A stretch of 44,616 bases of DNA, from positions 1-44,616 of the forward strand of contig JADLDO010000051.1 in NCBI GenBank assembly GCA_020846635.1. The letters are read 5' to 3'. The notes under the pieces are model-generated. The model worked only from the letters and a program-made list of their open reading frames with translations, had not been told where the DNA came from and ran no database searches. Numbering within the stretch: position 1 is the first letter of the stretch; each line of letters begins with the position of its first letter. The DNA is from Caldilineaceae bacterium (GTDB lineage Bacteria; Chloroflexota; Anaerolineae; Caldilineales; Caldilineaceae). The translations under genes were made by a program, and so were the position numbers. Positions 1 through 10,300 of this stretch are shown one piece after another.

Positions 1-670
1 ACTTCATCGCCATGCCGCCGCTGGTGGTTTCGGGATTGCCAAACATGACCCCGATCTTCTGGCGCAGTTGGTTGGTGAAGATCATGCAGGTGTTGGAGGA
101 TTTGACGACGCCGGTGAGCTTACGCAGCGCTTGGCTCATGAGGCGCGCTTGCAAGCCGACGTGCGAATCGCCCATCTCGCCTTCGATCTCGGCGCGGGGG
201 ACGAGTGCCGCCACCGAATCGACGACGACCACATCCATCGCCCCGGAGCGCACAAGCGCTTCGGCTATCTCCAGCGCTTGCTCACCTGTGTCGGGCTGGC
301 TAACGTACAAATTATTAACATCCACACCGATCTTCTCCGCATAGGCAGGATCGAGCGCATGTTCGACATCAATGAAGCCACAAAGACCACCGTTGCGCTG
401 CGCCTCGGCAATTGCGTGAAGACAAAGGGTGGTCTTACCAGAGCTTTCGGGGCCGTAGATTTCGATGATGCGCCCGCGCGGCACGCCGCCGACCCCCAGG
501 GCAATGTCAAGACTCAGGCTGCCGGTGGGGATGGATTCGACATGCATCCGCGTCGCCTCACCGAGCTTCATGACCGAGCCGTCGCCATATTTCTTGTTGA
601 GGTTGGCAAGGGTCGTCTCTAGCGCCTTTTGCTTACCGCTATCGGCTTTGTTTTCTTTTGAAATATCCAT
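1..670 (-). CDS. recA: RecA recombinase, N-terminal 223 residues (runs off the left edge)
   Basis: RecA binds single-stranded DNA as an ATP-dependent filament, drives homologous strand exchange and triggers LexA self-cleavage. The reverse strand reads from an ATG at 670 into a RecA core: short N-terminal helix, the substrate loop, Walker A GPESSGKTTL near residue 65, the catalytic-glutamate region DVEHALDP near 95, Walker B-like MDVVVVDSVAAL near 140, and the L1/L2 region ending TNQLRQKIGVMFGNPETT and SGGMAMK at the edge. Roughly 120-130 C-terminal residues lie outside the window. The family is usually about 345-355 residues, so nothing seems missing inside the visible part. It has its own promoter and is divergent from the helicase gene. 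Identification is certain from motif order. Confidence 0.97.
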   Translation of the reverse strand, partial: MDISKENKADSGKQKALETTLANLNKKYGDGSVMKLGEATRMHVESIPTGSLSLDIALGVGGVPRGRIIEIYGPESSGKTTLCLHAIAEAQRNGGLCGFIDVEHALDPAYAEKIGVDVNNLYVSQPDTGEQALEIAEALVRSGAMDVVVVDSVAALVPRAEIEGEMGDSHVGLQARLMSQALRKLTGVVKSSNTCMIFTNQLRQKIGVMFGNPETTSGGMAMK

Positions 671-764
671 GTCTGTCTATCCCCTTTAGACGGGCCTCGA
701 TCTTAGAACCGAGTTGAAATAGGTCACAGCCTCTTACGTTTGTATCTCGTATGTAGTGCCTGTT

Positions 765-793
765 ATTATAGTACATTTGTTCTGAGATGTCAA
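765..793 (-). promoter_or_regulatory. recA promoter with LexA-like box in the spacer
   Basis: On the minus strand TTGACA (793-788) and TATAAT (770-765) are separated by exactly 17 bp, a perfect sigma70-type consensus. The spacer contains GAACAAATGTAC, one base away from the GAAC-N4-GTTC inverted repeat used by many LexA repressors. The predicted transcript starts near 758 and leaves a leader of about 88 nt before the recA ATG. The promoter is seen directly; SOS control is inferred from the position of the box and the usual regulation of recA. Confidence 0.75.
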
Positions 794-1014
794 ACAACAA
801 AGTTGTGGGTTGATCGTGCTTTTGTGCCCTTTAGGAATACTCTTTAGGAACAATTGTGCGATTCGTCCTGCTCGGATTATGCAAACTTGCTGAGATGTGT
901 TACAGTACACTCTTGTTTAGCGGGCAAATGGTTGCACCGCAACTTATATGATAGATTTTATTGTGCGGGCTGAGAGTGCGACTTGGCTCCCAGGAGTCGA
1001 GGAGTACTCCCTAT

Positions 1015-2391
1015 ATGAATTTTGAACAATTTTCGCTTGACCCGCGTATTCTCGCGGGAGTCAAGGCGGCGGGCTATGCCTCGCCCACGCCGATCCAGCA
1101 GCAAGCAATCCCTGTCGTTATGCAAGGACGCGATGTCTTGGGGCTGGCGCAAACCGGCACCGGCAAGACCGCGGCGTTTATGCTGCCCATTCTCAACCGG
1201 CTTACATCGGGTAAGCTCGGCCCTGTCCGCGCGCTGATCATCGCGCCGACGCGTGAGCTGGCGGAGCAGATCCACCAGACCGCTGTTTCTTTGGGTAAAA
1301 AGACTAAAATCCGCAGCCTTGCCATTTATGGTGGTGTTGCCAAAGGGCCACAAGCCGCGGCGCTGCGTCGTGGGGCCGAGATCGTTGTCGCTTGCCCGGG
1401 ACGGCTGCTCGACCACATGAACGACCGTACGATTGACCTCTCACAGGTGGAAGTACTCGTCCTCGACGAGGCCGACCGCATGTGTGATATGGGCTTTTTG
1501 CCCGACATTCGCCGTATTCTGAATCAACTGCCCAAGCAGCGGCAGACGCTTTTCTTCTCTGCCACCATGCCCGATGAAATTCGCGGGCTGGCGGATGGCA
1601 TCCTGCAGAATCCTGTGACGGTGCAGATTGACCTGATTGCCCCGGCCAAGACCGTTTCCCATGCGCTGTATCCGGTGCCGGAAGGGTTGAAGGCAAAGCT
1701 GTTGCTGGCGCAGCTACAGCAAGTGGCGACGGGGCGCGTGCTCATCTTTACGCGCACCAAGCACCGGGCGCGCAATTTGGCGAGCGACCTGGACAACCGC
1801 GGCTATCGCGTGACTGCGCTCCAGGGCAACATGGCCCAGAATCAGCGCCAACGCGCCATTGATGGTTTCCGGCGGGGTGATTACGACATCTTGGTCGCCA
1901 CGGACATTGCTGCCCGCGGCATCGATGTGGCGGACATTTCCCATGTCATTAACTTTGACATGCCGGATACCGCAGATGCCTATATTCACCGCAGCGGGCG
2001 CACAGGCCGCGCCGAACTCACAGGCGAAGCCATTACCCTGACGGTGCCTTCCGATGAAAGTACGGTGCGTGAGATCGAGCGGGCGCTCGGCACACGATTG
2101 GAACGTCGCCGCCTGGCCGACTTCGACTATGGCGCGTTTGTGCCGGAGAAGCAGCCAGTCGCCTATCCCTCGTCACCCACGCGTGGCAACTATAATGCGC
2201 GTTCGCTGAATCGATCGACGGGCAATGGCGCTGCGAACCGGGGTGGGCAGCGTCAAGCCACCAACTACAATTCCCGCCAAGCGACACCCAACAATGGGGG
2301 CGTGGGGGAGAGCAGTAGCAGCAATGGTAACGGCAGCGGCAACGGTGCGAATCGTCGCCGTCGACCCAGCGGGCGTTATCTCCAGCGCTAA
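1015..2391 (+). CDS. DEAD-box RNA helicase, RhlE-like
   Basis: ATP-dependent RNA helicase of 458 residues, expected to remodel RNA in cold response, ribosome assembly or decay. Motifs are in canonical order: Q motif SPTPIQQQAIP, motif I AQTGTGKT near residue 45, Ia PTRELAEQ, CPGRLLD in place of TPGR, DEAD, SAT, ATDIAARGIDV and HRSGRTGRA. The last ~70 residues are low-complexity, rich in Asn, Gly, Ser and Arg and end in a basic RRRRPSGR run, typical of RhlE/CsdA-type RNA-binding tails. The frame is open upstream to 961, but ATG 1015 is preferred because GAGGAG (999-1004) sits 10 nt before it. It is followed by an intrinsic terminator, so it is probably a single-gene unit. The exact subfamily (RhlE, CshA or DeaD) is not settled. 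Confidence 0.93.
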   Translation: MNFEQFSLDPRILAGVKAAGYASPTPIQQQAIPVVMQGRDVLGLAQTGTGKTAAFMLPILNRLTSGKLGPVRALIIAPTRELAEQIHQTAVSLGKKTKIRSLAIYGGVAKGPQAAALRRGAEIVVACPGRLLDHMNDRTIDLSQVEVLVLDEADRMCDMGFLPDIRRILNQLPKQRQTLFFSATMPDEIRGLADGILQNPVTVQIDLIAPAKTVSHALYPVPEGLKAKLLLAQLQQVATGRVLIFTRTKHRARNLASDLDNRGYRVTALQGNMAQNQRQRAIDGFRRGDYDILVATDIAARGIDVADISHVINFDMPDTADAYIHRSGRTGRAELTGEAITLTVPSDESTVREIERALGTRLERRRLADFDYGAFVPEKQPVAYPSSPTRGNYNARSLNRSTGNGAANRGGQRQATNYNSRQATPNNGGVGESSSSNGNGSGNGANRRRRPSGRYLQR

Positions 2392-2433
2392 CCGCCAGCC
2401 TGTATTCCTGCAATATCCTTCGGTAAAGCGCAA

Positions 2434-2471
2434 AGGCCAGACAAGGTTCGCCCTGTCTGGCCTCTCTTTTT
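2434..2471 (+). terminator. Intrinsic terminator after the DEAD-box helicase
   Basis: The 10-bp arms AGGCCAGACA (2434-2443) and TGTCTGGCCT (2454-2463) pair perfectly around a 10-nt loop and are followed by CTCTTTTTT. Location 43 nt after the helicase stop fits a rho-independent terminator. Confidence 0.85.
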
Positions 2472-2550
2472 TGACCCTGCTTTTTTGCACCGCTCTTCAA
2501 TTCTGCAAAAAGAAGCCCTTCCAGTTTGCATATTTCGCAGAAATGAGAGA

Positions 2551-2760
2551 TATAATAGCTCATGGGTGCAATAGCGCACCGAGGCACTGTCCAGTTGCTC
2601 ATGTGGCAAAGCCCGTTTGCCGGCATCGTGAGCTAGTCTGCGGCATCGCTATTCACCACACTGTTCATCGCAAAGTAGGAACTACCTCGTGCATCGTGTG
2701 CAGTGGGACTGCGCATCAATGCCGGAATGCTGCAAATCTCTACTCACACAATGCACCCCT
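2551..2760 (+). ncRNA. Candidate structured RNA of about 195 nt with paired ends
   Basis: The stretch between the helicase terminator and the next small ORF has no convincing gene. TATAAT occurs at 2551-2556 with only a weak -35 (TTGCAT, 19-bp spacer). The expected start, about 2564, begins GGGTGCA, which pairs perfectly with TGCACCC at 2752-2758, closing a ~195-nt RNA. Inside are GCGCA/TGCGC and CACTG/CAGTG helices in the right nesting order, a perfect GGCAAA/TTTGCC hairpin (2606-2622) and a GTAG/CTAC hairpin. Size and paired ends recall 6S RNA, but I do not see the symmetric long-hairpin-plus-bubble fold and there is no U-run terminator. Class unknown. Confidence 0.3.
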
Positions 2761-2991
2761 AAAGATGTTTGCACGCGTCTGTTTGGGCTGATCCACCTGT
2801 TTTGTTATAACCACTCTTGAAGTTCCACCGCATTCGGCACCGTATTTTGCGGCTCCGTATTTCCCGCCGCACAATTCTGCACTCTAGTCATTGGTTGCAC
2901 TCTAGTAGTTAACACCGGATTCAGCATCGCACCAACCGCCGTACTCGACACCGTTATCAACAATGCTTTCGACACCATAAGCTGAGGGAAT

Positions 2992-3324
2992 GTGTACCGA
3001 CGTAAGCTAAACCGAGCCTGGGAGACACTGCGGTCGATGCCTATGCCTGCCATTGCATCCGACCGCCTGGTTGAATTGCACAACGATCTTGCCTATTATG
3101 ACACGATGGTTGCTGCCAAGATGCGTGACTATCTGCGCGGCAATATCATCAACCGCAACAAACTCGCCGTTGACAGCGAGTTGGAAGAAGGATTGCGCTC
3201 CTTCAAAGCTGAGACATCAGGGGAGGTAGAGTGCCGGCGTGAACTTTTGCGCTATAAGCGCCGCGTCGATGATGTGGTTCGAGAACTGCTGCGAATCAGC
3301 GACGAACGAGTCATCGCCAAGTAA
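2992..3324 (+). CDS. Small helical protein of unknown function
   Basis: An ORF of 110 residues from GTG 2992, or 95 residues from ATG 3037. It is predicted largely alpha-helical, rich in Arg, Glu and Leu, without Cys pairs, signal peptide or membrane segment. The C-terminal half (RRELLRYKRRVDDVVRELL) has heptad-like spacing and may be a coiled coil. No family is recognised. Upstream lies a direct repeat GCACTCTAGT (two copies, about 2878 and 2897) that could be a regulator site. It stands alone between the helicase terminator and tag. Coding use looks more native than the shadow frames, but the start is uncertain. Confidence 0.45.
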   Translation: MYRRKLNRAWETLRSMPMPAIASDRLVELHNDLAYYDTMVAAKMRDYLRGNIINRNKLAVDSELEEGLRSFKAETSGEVECRRELLRYKRRVDDVVRELLRISDERVIAK

Positions 3325-3475
3325 GTAGACCGCCAGCGGTCACAACTCAATCCAGCGAATCTGGCTCACAGATGGTTCTATGTGGGTATTGATTCGTTTA
3401 TACCCTTCTCTGCGGCTCACGCATTCACTACTTTCATTACTTTCACGACTGTCACGGTCAAACCTTCTGTTCTGG

Positions 3476-4057
3476 TTAAACCTGCGGTCCTCGATATTTG
3501 AAACAATCCACTACATGGTCGTCCACCATCCCCATGCTTTGCATAAAGGCATAGCAGATGGTTGGCCCCACAAAAGTAAACCCGGCCTTCTTGAGCGCCT
3601 TCGACATCGCCTGCGCTTCAGGCGTGCTGGTGGGAATGTTCTCACGCGTTCGTGGTGCTGTGGGGACAATGGGTTTATGGCCGACAAACGCCCATAACCA
3701 GTGGCTAAAGCTGCCCGTTTGCTCGACCAGGCGTAGATAGGCCTGGGCATTTTGTACCGCGCCCGCAATTTTCAAGCGGTTGCGGACAATGCCCGCGTCC
3801 TGCATCAGTGCGGCAAGTTTTGCTTCGTCGTAATTTGCTATCTTTTCCGCGTCAAAACCATCAAAAGCAGCGCGGAAATTCTCACGCTTATGCAGGATCG
3901 TGCGCCAAGATAGACCTGCTTGAAAGCCTTCGAGGATCAACTTCTCAAACAAGCGCGAGTCATCATAGACAGGCACACCCCACTCATGGTCGTGGTAGGC
4001 GGCCATCAAGTCGCTTTCGCGCGCCCAGAAACAGCGTGTGATGGGTTCGGTGGTCAT
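3476..4057 (-). CDS. tag: DNA-3-methyladenine glycosylase I
   Basis: Base-excision-repair enzyme that removes 3-methyladenine from alkylated DNA, leaving an abasic site. The 193-residue product aligns end to end with Tag: zinc ligands C9 and H22 (YHDHEWG) at the N terminus and the DDHVVDCF segment supplying the C-terminal His and Cys; the base-pocket segment LEGFQAGLSW contains E43 and W51, matching E38 and W46 of the E. coli enzyme. The helix-hairpin-helix region follows (DAGIVRNRLKI). Length is normal. It is a single gene facing the small helical ORF, cytoplasmic, with a short gap to the amylase promoter region upstream. No oddities. Confidence 0.95.
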   Translation of the reverse strand: MTTEPITRCFWARESDLMAAYHDHEWGVPVYDDSRLFEKLILEGFQAGLSWRTILHKRENFRAAFDGFDAEKIANYDEAKLAALMQDAGIVRNRLKIAGAVQNAQAYLRLVEQTGSFSHWLWAFVGHKPIVPTAPRTRENIPTSTPEAQAMSKALKKAGFTFVGPTICYAFMQSMGMVDDHVVDCFKYRGPQV

Positions 4058-4112
4058 CGAAATTCCTTTGGGTGATGGGTTAGGGACCTCAAGCTGCTAC
4101 CTGGAATGATGC

Positions 4113-4141
4113 TTGACAAGCGGCACTATTTCATATACGTT
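4113..4141 (+). promoter_or_regulatory. Likely promoter of the amylase-pullulanase gene
   Basis: TTGACA (4113-4118) and TACGTT (4136-4141) are 17 bp apart. This leaves a leader of about 190 nt that contains a perfect GTTGATCC/GGATCAAC hairpin (about 4285-4310) shortly before the GGAGG ribosome site at 4326. The tag gene starts from the opposite strand at 4057, so 4058-4336 is a divergent control region. The -35 is consensus and the -10 is weak. Confidence 0.5.
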
Positions 4142-4336
4142 TTCATGTGCGTTGTCGAACTGTTTTCCATTGTCAAAATTGCATTTTTTTCATAAAGCAG
4201 TGCAGTTCCGTATCACTCTGGCTCCTCATTGAATCGCACGCCGTCCTCACCTGAGCCTAGCCTGACTGGGTCGCGTCTGTGAAGTTGATCCGCTGTTCGT
4301 GCTGGATCAACGCAACTGAGATCGTGGAGGCTGATT

Positions 4337-7300
4337 ATGCACGCAAACCGGCGATGCTTTGCATTGCTCCATCTCGTTACCGTCCTTGCGCTGTTGCTCT
4401 CAACATTAGGGGGCGCAACGCTGACGCCGCCGGCAGCACTGGCCGCGTCCACCAGCGATACCGTGACGCTGGCGGGGAGTCTGCAAGACGAGTTGGGCTG
4501 TGCCGGCGATTGGGACCCCGCCTGCACTAATACCGAACTGCCGCTGGACAGTGGCGACGACATCTTTCAACAAGCCTTTGACCTGCCTGCCGGTTCCTTT
4601 GAATACAAAGCAGCGATCAATGGCACATGGGATGAGAACTACGGGGCCAACGCCACCCCCAACGGCCCCAACATTCCGCTAACGCTTGACGCCGCAGAGA
4701 CAGTCAAGTTTTACTTTGACCCCGCAACCAACTGGATCACCAGCAATCGCAACCACACGATTGCGGTTGTGGCAGGCGATTTCCAGAGTGAGCAGGGCTG
4801 CCCCGGCGACTGGCAGCCCGACTGTCTGCGCTCCTGGTTGCAGGACATTGATGACGATGGCATCTATCGCTTCTCGACCACTTCGCTGCCCGCTGGTTCC
4901 TATGAGGCCAAAGTCGCCATTGACGAAAGCTGGGACGAGAATTATGGCGCGGGTGGTGTGCCCAATGGCGACAACATCCCCTTCACCGTTGCCAATACAG
5001 GCGATGCCATTACCTTCAGTTGGGACAGTGAGAGCAAGATTCTCACCATCCAAACAGGCGCGCTGCCGCCGGTTGATCTGGCGGAAATTGCCGAGGCCCC
5101 GGCTCGTCACCCCATCGAGGACGACATCTTTTATTTTGTCATGCCCGACCGCTTTGCCAATGGCGATACTGCCAACGACGAGGGTGGCTTGAGCGGCGAC
5201 CGGCTGGCAACCGGCTTTGACCCGACCGACAAGGGCTTCTATCACGGCGGCGACCTGGCGGGCCTGATGGAGAAGCTGCCCTATCTTGACGAGATGGGCA
5301 TCACCGCCATTTGGATGACGCCGGTCTTTAAGAACAAGCCGGTGCAGGGCGCGGGCGCTGATGCTTCGGCTGGCTACCACGGCTACTGGATCACCGACTT
5401 CACCCAGTTTGATCCCCACTTTGGCACCAATGCCGAGTTGGTGCAGCTGATCGACGCCGCACATACGCTTGGGATCAAGGTCTTCTTCGACATCATCACC
5501 AACCATACGGCAGATGTGATCGACTATGAGGAGGATCAGTACAGCTATCGCTCGAAGGCTGACTACCCCTATCTGGATGCCGATGGGCAGCCCTTTGACG
5601 ACCGCGACTATGCCGGTACAGACACCTTCCCCCCGCTCGACCGGGAGATCAGCTTCCCCTATACGCCGATCATTCCTGCGGGCGAGGAAACCATCAAAGT
5701 CCCCGATTGGCTGAACAATCCCATCTACTACCATAACCGCGGCGATTCGTCCTTCCAGGGGGAGAACTCGCTCTATGGCGATTTCTTTGGGCTGGATGAC
5801 CTGTTCACCGAGCAGCCGCAGGTGGTGGAGGGCATGACCGAGATCTATAAGGACTGGATCTCGGACTTTGACATTGACGGCTTCCGTATTGACACGGTCA
5901 AGCATGTCAACGCAGAGTTCTGGCGTGCATTTGCACCTGCCATCCTAGCGCATGCCCAGGCCGAGGGCAAACCCGACTTCTTTATCTTTGGCGAAGTCTT
6001 TTCCAGCAACGAGCAGTTCCTCAGCTACTACACCACCGACAGCGACATGCCCGCTGTGCTCGATTTCAAATTCCAGGAGCGACTGCGCGGCTATGTCTCG
6101 CAAACTGGCTCTGCCCAAAACTTACAGAGCTTCTTTGAAGATGACGACTACTTTATTGATGAGGATTCGAATGCCTACAGCCTGCCCACCTTTATTGGCA
6201 ACCACGATATAGGACGCTTCGGCTTCTTCCTCAACGCCGATAACGGTGGTGGTCTGACCGATGACCAAAAATTGGCGCGCAGCAAGCTCGCCAACGCTAC
6301 TATGTACTTTGGTCGCGGCGTGCCGGTCATCTACTATGGCGATGAACAAGGCTTCACTGGCGACGGCGGCGACAAGGATGCGCGCCAGGATATGTTCCCC
6401 AGCCAGGTAGAGAGCTACAACGACGACGATCTCATCGGCACCGACGCTACGACCGCCGATGATAACTTCGATCCGACGCACCCATTGTATCAGGCGTTTG
6501 TCACCTATGCCGGGATCTACCAGGCGCATACGGCGCTGCGTACGGGCGCGCAGATCCATCGCTATGCCGCCGACGGGCCGGGTATCTACGCCTTTAGCCG
6601 CATCGACCGCGATGAGCAGGTCGAGTATGTGGTCGCGCTCAACAATGGCGCGGCGGCGACAGCCAACGTGCCTACCTTCTACGCCAACGGCGTGCAGTTC
6701 AGCCTTGTCTATGCCGAGGGGGGCAGCGTAGCAGACACGCTCACCACGGATGCCAATGGCGAACTTGCCGTGAGTGTGCCGGAGATGGGCTTTGTCATCT
6801 ACCAGGCTGGCCAACCGATCCCCGCATCGTCCGAAGCCCCGGCAGTCAACTTTGCGAGTCTCGCATCGGGCCAAGAGGTGACGCTTGGCTTTGATCAGAT
6901 CGACGGCAACCAGGTTCCGCAGCGGCTGGAAGTGCGCGCCGACCTCGCGGCTGATTCCTTCGCTGAAGTGACTTTTGCTGTGCGCGAGACGGGTACAGAG
7001 GAGTTCACGGTTATCGGCGTGGACGATAACGCCCCCTATCGCGTCTTCTATGACGCATCAGCCTGGCCGGAGGGGACGCAACTGGACTTCCTGGCTGTGG
7101 TCAACGACCTGCACGCGCATTACGAAGGGGCCTTTGTGGAGGGTGTCACGGTTCATTATGTGGACACGCCTCCGCCGCCACCCGGTGGTGCGGGCTATGC
7201 CGTTGTCCATTATCAGCGCAGTGATGGCAATTATGGAGATCCAACTTCGGACGACTTCAATGACTTCTGGGGGCTCCATGCCTGGGGTGATGGCCTGGCT

Positions 7301-10300
7301 AGCAATCCGGTGACCTGGGAGAACCCCATTCGCTTCTGGGGCGAGGATGACTATGGCCGCTTTGCCTGGATTCAACTGCAAGATTCGAGCAAGGACGTTG
7401 GCTTTATTGTCCATCGCGGTGAAGTCAAGGATGGCACCGACGCAGATCGCTCCTTCAACCCGGCGACCGATGGCCCTGAGATTTGGCTCAAGCAGGATGA
7501 TCCTACCTTCTATACCTCGCAAGCCGCGGCACAGGGCTATGTCAACATCCACTATCACCGCGACGATGGCAACTACACGGATTGGGGGCTGCACCTGTGG
7601 GGCGACGGCATCAGCGAGGATGTAGTGACGGAGTGGGCCAGCCCACGACCTCCAGACGGCAGCGATGCGTATGGGATCTTCTGGCAAGTGCCTATCGAGG
7701 ATGCCACCTTGCCGCTCAACTTTATCATCCACAAGGGTGATGAGAAGGACCCCGGCCCCGACCAATCCCTGATCCCCCAAGAGACTGCGGCGGTTTGGAT
7801 TCAGTCGGGCAATGAGACGATCTATCCGCAACTCTGCGCGGCCACTGACACAGCCGTACTGCACTATCGCCGCCCGGCAGGGGATTATGGCGACTACAAC
7901 AGCACGAACTTTGCCGACTTCTGGGGCTTGCACACCTGGCAAGCCGCCGAAGACCCCGGCTGGACCATGCCGCGCAAGCCGGATGCATTTGACCCCTTTG
8001 GCGCAGTTTTCAACGTGCCGCTCATCGACCCCACTCAGAACTTGGCCTATATCTTCCACCGCGGTGACGAGAAAGACCCAGGCCCGGATCAATTCCTGGA
8101 TTTCGATACATACGGCTGCGAGGTCTGGCAACTGCAAGGCGCTGACCCCGAAGCGCCGTATATTTTGCCAGTTCTCTCAGGGCCACGTTCCGGCGCCGAC
8201 CTGAGCAAAGAACGGGCGCACTGGCTCAACGCCAACACCATCGCCTGGGACACCGACATTGTGGCGGGCAACAGCTACCAACTGCACTATGCGCCGGAGG
8301 GCGGCATCATTCTGGAGAACAACGTGCTAACGGGTGGCAGCAGCATCCCGCTCGAATATGTCCAGGATGGGCTGCCGCCGGAATTGGCGGAAAAATGGCC
8401 GTACTTGGCAGCCTATAAGCTCTTTAGGCTGCATGATGAAGATCTGCCCCTTGTCCCCGATATTCTGAAAGGGCAGATCATTGTCTCCGCAGGCACAGCG
8501 AGTTTTGTCGCCGACGCCACCGGCGTACAGATTCCCGGCGTATTGGACGACCTCTATACCTATGAGGGCGCTCTCGGTGTAACATTCGACGGTGATACAC
8601 CAACGATCCGCCTCTGGGCGCCGACCGCCAAGTTGGTCAAACTCCATCTTTTCGATGACACCAGCGGCGATGCCACCCAAATGCTCGATATGACTCCGGG
8701 TGAACAGGGTACTTGGGGCCTTGCCGGTGATCCAAGCTGGCTGGGAAAATACTATCTCTTTGAGGTTGAGGTCTATGTGCCAAGTACGGGCCAGGTGGAA
8801 CATAACCTGGTAACAGACCCCTATTCACTGGGGTTGGCTCCGAACTCGACTCGCTCGCTAATTGTCGATCTCGATGACCCAACCACGCAGCCGCAGGGCT
8901 GGGGCACAGTTGCCAAGCCACCGCTGGCGGCTCCCGAAGATATTGTGCTCTATGAGCTGCATGTGCGCGATTTCAGCATCAGCGACGAGAGCGTACCCGC
9001 GGACCTGCGCGGTACCTTTGAAGCCTTTACCGATCCAAATACGCTTGGGATGCAACATCTGATCGCATTGGCGCAGGCAGGCTTGACCCACATCCACCTG
9101 CTGCCCGCTTTTGACTTCGCCACCGTACGCGAGATCAGGAGCCAGCAGGAAGAACCGCCTATCGAAGCCAACCCGGCCCCGGACTCGCCCCAGCCGCAGG
9201 AGGCACTCGATAGCGATGAGGATGGGGATGGTATCCCGGCGCGGGATGAGGATGGCTTCAACTGGGGCTATGATCCCTATCACTACACGGTTCCTGAAGG
9301 TTCCTATGCCACCGACCCGGCGGGCGTCACCCGTATTGTCGAATTCCGCGACATGGTACAGGCGCTGCATGAAGTTGGCCTGCGCGTGGTCATGGATGTG
9401 GTCTACAACCATACCACTGCCGCAGGTCAGGCCGAACGCTCGGTACTCGACAAGATCGTGCCGGGTTACTATCACCGTCTGAACCTGGATGGCGAGGTTG
9501 AAACCAGTACCTGCTGCTCCAATACCGCCAGCGAACACACCATGTTCGAGAAGCTCATGCTCGACTCGCTCTCGACTTGGGCGAGTGAATATGACGTTGA
9601 CGGCTTCCGCTTTGACCTGATGGGCCACCACATGGTGAGCAATATGGAGAAGGTGCAAAGCACGCTGGCGGCAATTGACCCGTCTATCTATATCTATGGT
9701 GAAGGCTGGAACTTTGGCGAGGTGGTTGACAATGCGCGCGGCGTCAATGCCACACAGTTCAACTTGGCGGGAACCGGCATTGGCACCTTCAACGACCGGC
9801 TGCGCGATGCTGTGCGCGGCGGTGGCCCCTTTGATTCCGGCGCAGACCTCGTCACCAACCAGGGCTTTAGCAATGGTCTTTGGTATGACCCCAACGCCAA
9901 CAACGACGGCAGTGATGACGAAAAGGCAAAGCTGCTGCTCTATGGCGACCAGATTCGGGTAGGGCTTGCGGGTAATCTGGCTGACTACCAGTTCATCGAC
10001 CGTAACGGCAATCTGGTGAGCGGCAGTGAGGTGGACTACAACGGCAGCCCGGCGGGCTATAACCAAGACCCACAGGAACATATCGTCTATGTCGAGGCGC
10101 ATGATAACCAGACGCTTTACGACAACAACGCCTATAAGCTGCCGCTGAACACCACACCGGAAGACCGGGTGCGGGCGCAAAACATGGGGCTGGACTTCGA
10201 CCTCTTGGCCCAGGGCGTTCCCTTTGTCCATGCAGGTTCGGAACTCCTGCGTTCCAAGTCGATGGACCGCAATTCCTACAATTCGGGTGATTGGTTTAAC

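Noticed and set aside
4679..5905. Long open frame on the minus strand inside the amylase gene (408 codons)
   Set aside because: Shadow of a GC-rich gene with matching codon phase; the plus-strand protein has full GH13 motifs. The same applies to the minus-strand frame at 8858-10537.
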